Under the pieces are notes generated by a model. That model searched no databases. It was not told the origin of the DNA and saw nothing but the letters and a program-made list of their open reading frames with translations. From NCBI GenBank assembly GCA_012064415.1, contig SSNU01000254.1, positions 1-64,000 on the forward strand: 64,000 nt of DNA. Reading direction: 5' to 3'. Positions within the stretch are counted from its first letter, which is position 1, and each line of letters begins with the position of its first letter. Shown here in pieces: positions 10,403-21,678 of the stretch. The position numbers and the translations under genes are program-made. The DNA comes from Gyrodactylus bullatarudis (lineage: Eukaryota; Platyhelminthes; Monogenea; Gyrodactylidea; Gyrodactylidae).

Positions 10403-12928
10403 TCAATTTATTGCTTTCTCCTCCTCTATTTCCTCAGGATGATTCTCAGTGGGTTTAATTTGACCTTCTTCTTTCTCCTCTTTATGCTGGCTCTTTTCAT
10501 CAGAATCTTTGGATGGTTCTTCAGTCGAATTTGTGAGCTCTTCCTTTACTTCTGGACTGTTCTCTGTAATTTCTGACTCGTGAGTTGAAGAGTTCTTTGC
10601 TTCTTCTTGATTCTCATTAATTTCCTTATATTTCAAAGTTTTTTCCACAGGCCCTCTCTCTTTCGAGGATGTAAGCCTCTTCCTAGTTGGCTTTTGACTC
10701 AAATAATAGCGACCAATTTCCTTGCATTGGTCAAACAATAGGCTTTCATTACTAAATATTTTAATTACGAAAATATCCTACCTGTTCTCCTCTTTGAAGT
10801 ATTCATTTGCATCTATAAAGAATTTCAGAGCCTTCAAAGGTACTACTTGGATGTAGGCGATAACTTCATCAAATCTTTTATCTCTCAACGAAGCAGAGGA
10901 AGACTCTGATAGGCTTATATTGATCTTTTCCAATAATTCAGAATTATCCAGAATGAATTGATAACTATGGTTCAAATCCTCAAACTCCAAGGTTAGTCTG
11001 CGAATCTGGAATAGAATAAACTCAAAATAATCAAACAGTCAGCAAGTTAAAAATATTTCAAACTCAACTTAATGATATTATACAAAAGAAGAACTCACAA
11101 GAGAACGATACCAGTATAGCAGTATTGAGGGAAGTCCATCTGAATTCATTAATGACGGTAGATAATAAGCATTATAAATATCTGTTACCCTTAGCATATT
11201 CTCAGTGAAGATTTCCATATTTTCTTCATTCTCATCGTAAAGTTTTGCCTCTTTCATAAAGGCTTCATGAAATTCTCGGACGTTGGTGAGGAATTCACAA
11301 TCTTTCTTGAAGCTCTCCTTAAAGTATTTGAACATTTCTTTATATTCGTCTTTCAAGGACAAGGGTTCGTTATAGTACTAAATAAAATGAGGATAATATC
11401 ACAACTATCTTAGTGGACATTACCAAACCGTTTGTTGAGTATATAGACTTACACAGCATTCAATTTGGTCCTTGGTATGGCGGTATTGTTTCAATAGCTT
11501 TGCGAATCTCCAATTACTATCCAAGGTAGGAAATATCATTAAAAATAAAATAATTACTTGGAAGTAGTCATGGAAACTTTGACGAGAAAATTACAAAACT
11601 TTGGATAATTATTGTGAAATTTTTTAATCATTGTCCATATGTCTGGAACTACTTCTTTTGACTTTTTATCCAATACATCCTGAAGTTTACTTAAAGCCCT
11701 CTTATACTCTTGGTTGCTCATCAATATTTCCAATAGCCAATGAATCGATGCTCGATGATTGGAAAAGTTTATCAGAACTTTCTCTATTCCAAGATAATGA
11801 TTCTCCATCAACAGGTAGAGTTCATTCGGAGTCTGATCAATCAAGTTCAACTTTGTCAGTAGCTTTCTGTGATGGAATAGGGAGAGTAGATAAAAATGAT
11901 TGCTTTACTCAACATGCATCTACATAATGATAGCAATCAAGTCAAAATAGTTTTTATTATTTTTTTTGTAAAAAAAGAATGTAATATTTTTGATCATCAT
12001 AAATGATAATTAGTAGTTCATTATAGCGATTATTATGAGAAAATAAATATGGGGAATGCCTACATAGTAGTACACCCTCTGCTTGAATAATTATAATTCA
12101 TGCATGTAAATAATAAAATAATCCTATTCTATCCAAGTAGAAATGTAATATACAGAGTCAACTAGGCTAACTGGATCTCTAGCTATAGTACTACGAGTAA
12201 TCTTTTAATAATTATAAAGAAAGGAAAAGAGTTTTTCAATATGAAATCCAGTATTATTGACAGACTACAGCCTGAAATGTCCTGAAATAAGATCTCCGTT
12301 TGAGCTGATTTCTAACAGTATCTATTCTTTCGATATCGAGAATCAATAAGAATAGTTTCTCTCTTTCTCCGTCTTACTCTTTTGAATTTGAAAAGAGAGA
12401 GGTGCAAGCAAGAAGGATGAAGATTTTCTCAGTTCTCTTGCATAAACTTATCCAGAGAGTGAATGAAGAGGCCTAATTATAGACAGAAAAACTTATCTTA
12501 ATTGAAAACTATCAAAAAAGATATTTTCTCATTAATGAGGGAGTGAATCCATTTGATCTGTTGAGGAAAATACTTGAAATCTACTTTCGAATTTTAGAAA
12601 CAATAAAATTTCTAAATTAAAGAGATCCTCTTTTAGAGAATATGCATTACTAATTAACACACAGATTACTGCATGCTGGAGAGTATAACTCAACAATTTT
12701 ACATTTTATGTCATTTACATAGTAGGCGTGAAATAAATTTACTCACTCAATTTTCTTCATAATTCCCTTCAAAAAGTGTAGTATGTAATCAATGAGTAGC
12801 TTGGGAATTTCCTCATTACTAGCCGATTCGTAGACCTCTATGAATAATCTCAGCTGTTGAATGTAGTCATTTTGAGATGACTTGAATTCCTCGATCAAGT
12901 GTTGAAAATTCGAAGCAGTTACAGCCAT
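10403..12928 (-). CDS. unknown helical protein with acidic C-terminal tail
   Basis: Six exons join in frame with GT-AG junctions to 468 residues: 12928-12747, 11866-11558, 11516-11453, 11377-11099, 11005-10782, 10751-10403. The start MAVTASNFQHL is the first ATG of the first exon. Residues 1-350 look all-helical, with Leu/Phe heptad-like spacing and few Gly or Pro. The last 100 residues are dominated by Glu, Lys, Ser and Thr and are probably disordered. No signal peptide, membrane span, zinc motif or catalytic motif is seen. I cannot assign a family; helical scaffold or adaptor proteins look like this. The consistent phases at five junctions make the gene itself convincing. It converges on the USP gene. 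Confidence 0.7.
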
Positions 12929-12944
12929 ACTGAACCTATACACT

Positions 12945-13402
12945 TTATTTGTATGTCGAAATAAAGATTCTTCTAGCTGTTAATGTATTAGCAAGATTAA
13001 TCAATTGCTGATTGATAAATTCTGATGAGCATAGGTGTTGATTAGGTGAGATGAATGTCAACTGCGCATAAAGTTCAAGTTTACGCATTTGAACTTGTAT
13101 AATTTCATAGAGTTTAAAAGAACTTGTCAGTGCTAGGTTCATTCTTCATGTAAATACATTTAAAAAAATCTGAGTCATACCATTTTCGACGAAACATATA
13201 GCAAATCTGAAATCTGGTTTTTAAGACAAATGAAAATTTTCTGCTCTAATTCAGTTTCAACCAAATTCTTAATTTTGATGTGTTTCAATGATGAAGATTC
13301 ATTTAAGTAAAGTTGAAGAAAAATGATCAGATATACAAAATTCAACTGTATAATCATCTGACGAAGGAAAATTTCAATCAGATCAATTAAAATATAGTCC
13401 AT
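12945..13402 (-). CDS. possible upstream exons or separate small gene
   Basis: Two protein-like frames lie just upstream of the unknown minus-strand gene. One runs from an ATG at 13402 to a donor-like GTATGA after about 74 residues (many Ile/Leu, then KNLVETELEQKIF). The second covers about 13142-12945 (KLYEIIQVQMRKLELYAQL) and stops 17 bases before the next gene's ATG. I could not find a GT-AG pair that joins them in phase. They may be an older part of the same gene broken by a frame error, a small neighbouring gene, or a pseudogene. Confidence 0.25.
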
Positions 13403-13405
13403 CAC

Positions 13406-15013
13406 TACGAGCTACATATAAATTATGATGATGAGCATAGAAAATTCATTAAATATTGACTTTTTATATTTCACATTTTTCTTAAGTCTCTGAATATTCT
13501 CTTGAGTTTAGTTCAAACTCCTAATTCGATCTGAACTGTATAATACCATAATACTACTTTATTATTAATATGCAAATAATCCCATCGATGAGTAGAATAA
13601 TTATAATTATAGACACGTCCTTATCAAGAAAATGTCTAAATCTGGTCTCTTCATATTCGAAAGAGACTGTGTTGATAAAAGAGTCATAGTTCCTTAAAAA
13701 TGATCAATTTGCCAACTTTTTTCCTAGAGGCATTTTTGAAAAACTATTGTTCCTTTTCCCTTGCCAAGGGATTATGATTCGAGTATACATTCTACCATAG
13801 CTATGTCAGAATATTGTTGGATCTAATCAATTTTACTCCAATATACTAAGTAAATGAAAAATCACAATTTAGTGTATTTACAGAGATGAAGATAGCCTTA
13901 CCTACTGTATTATATTAATAACAAGATTATCTTGTAAAACCCTTAGATATGCCTTCCGATCGTTCTTCAAATTTCTTTCCATCTATTTTCAATGAAATCA
14001 AAGATAAATTGATGCAAGTTTTTTCCAGTTATTAACTCAGAGTAACTTTTGAAATTTCTAAAATATCCACACACACACACACACATAGTGTGCATTGCAA
14101 AGGGGAGAGTAAATAATTCAATTCAATACTGAAATAATTTTTATAATTTAATTGAATTTCCCCTTGGAGTGATACCCAAATCGAATTTTATTATTGATTA
14201 CAATCTCAATCAATTTCTAAATACAAAAATAAAACATTCATGATCAAGAGATTCAATGGCCATTGTGTCTTTGAATCAATCTCCTTCTTATCTTTCATTT
14301 TAATCAATGTAAATCTGATCATGTTATTATAATGTAAGCACTCAAGGAAAAAACAAACAAACATGAAAATAAATTCCATTTACTCTAGCTCTCCTTCTAG
14401 TATAAGCATTTTAAGAAATAAGAACCATTTTAAGTCGGAACTTTTTTTCAGCTGTTAAAAATGTAAATGTAAAATGTATTTACCAATTTCAGAATCATAC
14501 TCAATCAGTTTTACTCATAAGTAGGGAATCAAATAGACGAAAATGTTAGACTATATGCTCAAATAGTTATTTATAGGTCTAATTAAATGTAATTTTATTA
14601 TTAGATGAATGGATGATCAGGTAAAATCTTTCATTCTATCATTGTGATCTCAAATCTATTGGTGAGGTGAGCTCAATACTCACACGTTCAGCATTTACTC
14701 CAAAAGACATAACTGAGTGAATAATTTAATGAAACATGACATCTATCAAATTCATGTCTGATATTATGCACACATAGAATTTAATGCATATATTTAATTA
14801 GACAACAATTTCTTTTAATTAATGACTCTTTTGTGAAAATAGAATAATCTGAAATCCTAGTTGGATTTTAAATAATTCCTTCTTCCTTTTACAATGAATC
14901 GACAAGCATATTGAAAATCAATTTGTAGGACATGGGAATTGTCTAGCGTCTTACCATTAGTGGAATTTCAAAGATGAATTCATCTCATGAGAGGTTATAA
15001 CAGTAATTAAAAT
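13406..15013. other. intergenic spacer
   Basis: AT-rich, no convincing gene. It contains a CA microsatellite at about 14068-14086. Confidence 0.4.
14068..14086. repeat. (CA)n microsatellite
   Basis: About nine uninterrupted CA units. Confidence 0.9.
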
Positions 15014-15648
15014 CTAATTGACTCCAGTTTTATCAATTGATTGGAATGCCGGGGTTGTTACAATAGGGTCATTCTCGTCCAAGGAGCTTGCCACGGCGTG
15101 CATAATTTTTTCTTGGTAGGACATGTCATCGATTTTGGCCTCTTCGTGAAGATCCATGATCTTCTCGGTCCATTCGTCGTATGGCATGTTTTGGGGCTTT
15201 TTGCTTGAATAGAATTGGATTCTTTTGTTGAAGGTGGGTGTCTGGTCCTTAGAGATTTTTTCTAGAGATTGGATGATGTCCGCTACAGTCACACTGTCCT
15301 CGTCGATTTTCTTTGGTCTTATGTCTGCTTTGGCACGTTTGTACGCATTCAAGTCGATTTTTGACCATAGGATAACCTTTTGTTCCACCGCGTTCATGCC
15401 CCGTGTGTCGTTTGCGAATTGAGGGGATATCCTTTCCCAGAATGTTTTAAAATCTCCCATGTCACTCCGGAAGACGTCTTGCGTTTTGGAAGCGCTGACC
15501 TTAGCGATGTCTTTAGCCGTTAAGGCGCATATAGTGTTAGTACTGGTAATCCCACTTCTGACACCACTGCTATCATAACTAGCATAACTGAGTATGTGTC
15601 GTTATCATCTTCGTAAGAAGAGGAAGAAGAATTGTGTTGTTGAGACAT
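15014..15648 (-). pseudogene. Gag-like retrotransposon ORF, frameshifted and truncated
   Basis: The main open frame (15460-15014, 148 residues) is distinctly more GC-rich than its surroundings. It has the feel of a retrotransposon Gag: a hydrophilic helical protein with a central segment of the type PYDEWTEKIMDLHEEAK. The same frame continues upstream past its first Met to about 15590, and an ATG at 15648 opens a Ser-rich start in another frame. One frameshift therefore separates start and body. No zinc knuckle, protease or reverse transcriptase follows, so it is a fragment. A domesticated Gag-derived gene is the alternative, but the frameshift argues against it. Confidence 0.45.
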
Positions 15649-15855
15649 AAATATAACTTTATTGTTAAATATAATATTTGACTCTTGAATTTGAATTTAT
15701 CTCTTAATTATACCGCGGCGGTTTGTTTAATCCGGCTCTTAACGGAAAAGGTTGTTTATCTGTAAGGAAAAGAGTTTATTATAAATTTAAGATTAGTTAT
15801 TATATAATTTGGATAATTCCAGGATGTATTCTTGTCAGGAGGTAATGTAAAGCTA

Positions 15856-16207
15856 GTTAATATGAAGATGGGAATTTATGGTTTTTACAAAATCCTCAAT
15901 TTTTTCATCAAAAAATCAAATTTGATCAAGATATTTTGGTATCTAGATCATCAGGCCCTCTTTCACGATACGGAGAAAAAAAATTGAAAAAACGGCAAAT
16001 TTGAAATCTCGAAGTAGCGCCAAGCTCCCATTTTTTTAAACTTTGAGTTGAAAATTTTTGCTGATTTTAATGTGAGAGAGTGATCAAAAGTTGATTTTTA
16101 GGATCAAAATAAGTCAAAAAAAGCGATTATCATCAAAAAAATTTTGATGAATTCGTCATTTTTCAGGGAATTTTGTAAAAATCATAAATTCCCATCTTCA
16201 TATTAAC
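15856..16207. mobile_element. MITE with 38-bp terminal inverted repeats and TA target duplication
   Basis: Bases 15856-15893 and the reverse complement of 16170-16207 match over 38 positions with one mismatch, starting GTTAATATGAAGATGGGAAT. Both ends are flanked by TA, as expected for Tc1/mariner-type insertion. The 352-base interior has no ORF, so it is a non-autonomous element. A diverged relative lies at 29186-29440. Confidence 0.8.
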
Positions 16208-16581
16208 TAAGCGTAGTTCAGCAAACAAGAAAATTCACTCAGTCACATAAAATCTTTCTTTCTTTCTTTGATTAAGATGTAAAATGTGGTGGGGAATGAT
16301 CCTTCTAGATTCCAAGTAATTGGAGGGAGAGAGTGAGATTATTACTTCACTCTTTGATGTTGTTTGAAAATTATTTTTTAATTTCAATTTGATCCCACTC
16401 TATGATACATGGATCCATCATGTGCAGTGCACTGAAACATGAGGAAACTCTTCAAAGTATTCCATATCATGAGATATCATCTCAACATTCACTCCTGATC
16501 TAATATGTTTCTCACAATGACAAACATTTTCGAATCCCTTACAATGAGCCTAAGTCATTTAAATAGAAATACAACCAAATA

Positions 16582-16735
16582 GGCTATTTTTCCAGATTAC
16601 GAATGATGAGTATCTTTGACTTTCTATAGCCGAATTCGAATATTTTGCTTAACAGTCTTATTAAAACTCTGAAATCAACTAAAATTTTGAACTCAAAAAT
16701 TGAGTTGGCAATTTTTGTAATCCGGAAAAATAGTC
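16582..16735. repeat. inverted repeat about 22 bp, possible small MITE
   Basis: The arms 16582-16603 (GGCTATTTTTCCAGATTACG) and 16713-16735 are near-perfect reverse complements, separated by about 110 AT-rich bases. The ORF crossing it on the minus strand looks fortuitous. No target duplication could be assigned. Confidence 0.5.
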
Positions 16736-16878
16736 TGATAGTTTTAATTCTATTCAAACCTTCCGTAGCCAATGTTCTCTGGGGGGAGGACATTGTCCTT
16801 TTCTCATCAATAATTCTGTTTTAAAGAATTTAAAATAATTTTTTATCACTTTTCTGAAATTAAAACTATTACTCTTTC

Positions 16879-17640
16879 TAATAATCTAAACTTCGGAAAA
16901 TTACTGTAGCTGAAAATCTTTTAATACTGTAATTTAAATATTTTATTATTTTAATTTTCAGTTATTTTCAGTAATTTTTTAACAAAATTGCGTGATTTTG
17001 AAATTTACAGTTTTCTATAAATAATATGATAAAATTTGTAAGTGATCCAACAAGTAATCATAAAATTTAGATACTGTTTTTTCAATTATTTATTCATCGC
17101 GTACGTAAGTAGTTCCTTAGTGTAGAATACTCAATAAGCAGTGCTTAAGCACTCTATAGAATGGTTCATTTTCTGCAAATTCAACTCTCAAATCCTTTCT
17201 AAAGAAATCGAAAGATGAATTAAGCATCATCAGAGATTGAATTGTCTCATTAAATAATCTTCTTCTATAATCAATGATTATTAATCATTCACAAATTTCT
17301 TCCAAACACTAAAAATTTGCTCACATAAATAGAGAATATTGATTTTGCAAAATGACGTAAAAGAGGCAAATATTAATAATGTTTTCTCCACGATTCCTCA
17401 TGACTCTCAAAATTTTGATAGGTAACAAATTCAGCTCTGAGATCTTTATCATTATTTTCATGAACTATCTCGTTTTCGATAAAACTTCTCTGAGAACCTC
17501 AAAAGTCTTCTCAGTGTATATTAATTTAACAAACAGAATTTATTACAATACATATTAATTTGTTTAAAATTTACTATTACTGGAAAGAATAATTAGAAAA
17601 ATTTCCAGCTACAGTAATTTTCCGAAGATTATTAAATAAG
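16879..17640 (-). mobile_element. decayed hAT-type transposon with inverted arms
   Basis: Bases 16879-16920 and 17597-17640 are inverted copies sharing TTCGGAAAATTACTGTAGCTG. Between them the minus strand (about 17510-17110) carries fragments in three different frames that resemble the hAT transposase C-terminal dimerisation region: LPLLRHFAKSIFSIYVS, then FSVWKKFVND, then IDYRRRLFNETIQSLMML. Stops and frame changes show it is dead. The family assignment rests on motif resemblance only. Confidence 0.45.
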
Positions 17641-17885
17641 CTATTACTTATAAAGTTGCAATAGTTTATTGAGAAGTTATGACTATTTAAAAATTACTCG
17701 TTTTTGAAAAAGTATAAAATTTTCCTAGAAAATATAAAGAACGTTTTTTTTGAAATACCACCCACAGAGGTCGAAGAGATAGAAGAAAGAAACTTTTATG
17801 GAGAAACAATACCCGTAGAATTCAAAAATGTGATCAACTCGAATTCATCTCAAGGTCTAAAAATCATTTTTTTGGGCCAATAACT

Positions 17886-19860
17886 CCTGAACTTTAAGTT
17901 GGTTTTGCATATTCGTTATCAGCGTATTCTTAAACCATATAAAATATCCAATCTTAGCTACGAACCTTGGCTCTTAAAGAGTTAAACAACTTATATGCGT
18001 ATGTTATCAAGGGATTCGAAAATTGTTTGGTTTTTCATTATTATACCAGCTAGACTTATTTATTTTGTCCGGAAATATATTTTTGTAAGAAGTACTTTTT
18101 GGAAAATGATTATTCCGCAAAACATTGGATTCGATTATCGTGTGAATGATTCTGCCACACACATCTGTATCTGTCACATTTCATTAAGAATACATAGTAA
18201 AGTTTATGTTTAGCGTTAGCTCATTGAATTTTTATTCTAAACATTCATAAAAAGGATTTCCAAGTATAAATTTGAATTCATTTGTAACTTTATTAGGAGA
18301 TTTATGCATATTCTGTTTATCCACTAATATGCCTTATAAGTTCCGAATCAATTGATATTCTTAGTGAAACTTGATAATTATCCCTTAAATATTTTTAATT
18401 ATTCTATGAAAAAATTCAAATTCAAGATCCATGCAAGACTGATGATCATAATTATAATAGAATACTGCTCAGCCATATCGTAGCCAGAGGGAAAAAATGG
18501 TCGATAAAAATAAATATTGTCTTTAGAAAGTTCAAAAGAAGTCTTTCCCTATTCGCTCAGGCTTGAAGTATAATATGAAGAATCAATTTCATCAAATCTT
18601 CTCTCATTACATCCAACTTGAACCGATCAGAATTACGGAATAGTCTTCTTGCATTTGAATAGCTAAAAAATAGCCATATATAACCGAATATAAAATAATC
18701 AAATTCATGAAAAATTTAATTAAAAGCATTCATCGAGAATAAATTTTTATTATTAAACAGTGATCTCTTTTCAATCTATGCGCACAAATTGAAACCCTCT
18801 TCAATTGAGTTGGAATTTCTCAAGTGAGATATGTAGCTATGTAGAAAAAATTAATTCCTAATATCGTAAATAGTCTGAAAAAATGGATCCAGTTATATTA
18901 TCGATAAATTCCATGATAAATTCTACAATAATGTAATTGATTGACTTTTGATAAATTAAGATTTTTTCTTTCAGGATGATGCATCAATCCTTAAATCTTA
19001 TCAACCATTTTCCCTTGCTAATGGGTAGAAGATGTCACATTTTTCTCCTTACCATGATTGAATCATTTTCTTTACTGTCTCGTTTACAGCATCCCAGCAA
19101 AATAAGGATTAGAAAAATTGTTTCTAATTATACTCCACAACTGCAATGAGTTATTTGATATTGTAAGAGAAATTGTACATACTTTATATATTAACCAATG
19201 GTCAATATGAATTGATTGAAATCTTTAGTTAATTCAAATGTCAAATTTCAAGTGTGAGCCTGACTATTTGGATTTCATCAGATTTGAGTTACTAATGAAA
19301 AAATCAAGGTTTTTGTAAGAATTCAAAGTTCTAAACTTCATATCTGTTCACTTACTGACATTTCAACAAAAGAATTTTCTTTATAATCAACTCGACTAAA
19401 TAATGAACAAATTCTACCCTTTTAGATTAAATTTGATTCTTTTCAAGATTTTTCATAGTTATGAAATATTAATTCAGAATATACACTGTGCATATATTAG
19501 GGTAGTGGACAATTTTTAACCCATACTAGTGCCAACTTTTCTGATTGTACTATCAATTCTAAGCATTATTTTGTGTTAAAGCAAAAATGCTTCACCATTA
19601 TGTCATTGAGTTTTAAAAATCCTAAATTTTTCAAATCGCCGCTCAATTTTCAATAAATTTTTACTACGCAATCACTAAAATCTGGAATATATAATATATA
19701 TGAATTTCTTCAAAAATAGTCATCTTATCAATCAAGAGGGCCTTATTGGTCAATTTCTTTGTTTTAAGCTTTAAAAATATGCAAAACATGATCTGAGTAC
19801 TAAATTCTGTCAAAAAATTAAGTAATCTCGTCATGAGTTGTTCGGAGAAAAAATATTTTA
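17886..19860. other. intergenic spacer
   Basis: AT-rich DNA. I see no gene and no clear repeat in it. Confidence 0.35.
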
Positions 19861-19871
19861 CTCTAGTCTAG

Positions 19872-20095
19872 TGCATATTATACTAGAATTATTTCGTTCT
19901 AGGTGTATATATGTCTACCATATATGTATATTTAGATTATTTCTAAATACTATGTGAGTTTCTTTCGTACCAGTCTCGGTGGGATCCATTAGTAAGCTGT
20001 AACATTCAGCGACATGGGCTAATCCATTACCAAATAAGACGTTCCTGTGGGATATATTACCTAAGCACCTAGAACGAAATAATTCTAGTAACCTT
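19872..20095. repeat. perfect 25-bp inverted repeat with a dispersed 60-bp partner
   Basis: Bases 19872-19896 (core CTAGAATTATTTCGTTCTAG) and the reverse complement of 20070-20095 are identical over about 25 positions. The right arm and the following 35 bases reappear, diverged, at 47766-47826, inside a hAT-like MITE. The 88-residue minus-strand ORF across it has no protein-like feature and is probably non-coding repeat. Confidence 0.6.
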
Positions 20096-20983
20096 TGTAA
20101 GTAAAGGTGCTGCACTATACATATTATACTGTTGGATCTGTATAGACATGGCATAGATGTATTTCTTTCTTGTTGACACAAAGAAGTCTATTTTTAAGAG
20201 TTTTGTTTGTCCTCAAATTGAGCAATGGTATTTTTATTTGTTCAGCACGTTCAAAATAAAAAGCTATTTCTTTATTTTGGTTCTAATTTGAAAGATGTTG
20301 AAATGAGAAAACTCTAAAATGTGATTATTCACATTGGAGATACCAGCAGGGGTGAAATATTTCCCCAAAAGGAAATAACTCTCCATGAAAAAAATTAAAT
20401 CACTAAATAAAAGACTATTTCCCACACCTTACACTGTAAGGCTTTCTACCATCCAATCTTGACGAATCTCGATTCAAAAGAAATTTTCTCGCAATAATGA
20501 TGCTAATGTGCTTTGTGTTATTTTTAGATATGCCCTTCAAGTCTTTATTGCCTCGTATTATCTATCTCCTGATGAATATTTATTTACGCAGTTAATATTT
20601 ATATTTTAAATTAATTATACTGGCATTCTCTATCTGCAAATAATAAAATGCAATGACCAAAATAATGAGAATGCCCATCAATAATTTAAAATATTGAGAA
20701 AGGAAAATATTTAAATAAAGATTCAAAGGGAAAGGTGGAAATATGCCCTCTCCTACCATGTGTAGTTTGAAAACTGTATTATTTTTTCCTTTCTATGGGT
20801 GCAATCGATTACTACTACATTTACAAAAATGTAATTATCTGATCGAGGATGGAAATATTCAAAGATCATGATTTATGCTTTGGTCCTCTAGGTAATTATC
20901 ACATTTTAATCCAAATAATCATTATAATTTCTTTGTATTTTCAAAACATCCAATACATAATAGATAGAATATGATTTTTATTA

Positions 20984-21179
20984 GGGGTTTCTGGTGACGA
21001 GGGATAAGTCACACATCTTGCTTTGGAGATAAGACTCAGCGTGTAAAGCTGGTAAAGAAACAATCCAAACATGTATTACAGCGTTTCGTCTTGATTGAGA
21101 CTCTTCAGCATACCGTAGCCGAGAAACAGGTTCATGAGCTTTGAAAGTCCAACGCTTATACCACTAGACCAAAATCCCC
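20984..21179 (-). mobile_element. tRNA-Glu-like / SINE-like element
   Basis: Read on the minus strand, it starts GGGGATTTTGGTCTAGTGGT, containing the A-box GGTCTAGTGG typical of tRNA-Glu, followed by an anticodon-loop-like CTTTCAA. The tRNA likeness stops after about 45 bases: there is no canonical T-arm, and about 130 unrelated bases follow. The two termini are 12-bp near-complements (GGGGATTTTGGT against ACCAGAAACCCC). Options are a tRNA-derived SINE, a tRNA pseudogene or a structured pol III RNA. Confidence 0.4.
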
Positions 21180-21678
21180 TAATAGCAATTAGTCAAATAT
21201 CTAAAATACTTAAAAACAAAAAACTCAGAATATGATTAAATACAATTCAGCATTTTCCCTATTTTGGCATGAATGATGCAATGAATCCAAAAGTAAGATC
21301 TCATTCAACTTCAATACCCACGAGAGACTATTTATCAAAATAACAATAATCATTTTCATCTTAGCTCCGTATATACCTAACACTGATCAGTGATCATAAT
21401 AGCCATAATGATCAATTGTATTGGAGACACTACTACTACTATTCAATATTTGTCAATAAGAAAGAACTTTTGAAAAGAAAACTAAAATAAGAGAATACAG
21501 TATAGTACAGTTCGATCATAAATTCTATATTTCCCCTCTGGAAAGATCTTTGGCTCATAAAAAATAGTGTATTTGAAGCTATTCCTCATTTGGAAATAAG
21601 TTGGTCTTGAAATAATAGAATATCATACATTTATTTATACAGATGAAAAAACTCGTCAAAATAATCTTTTGCTAATTA

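Noticed and set aside
19915..20181. 88-residue minus-strand ORF
   Set aside because: Runs through an inverted repeat and has no protein-like feature.
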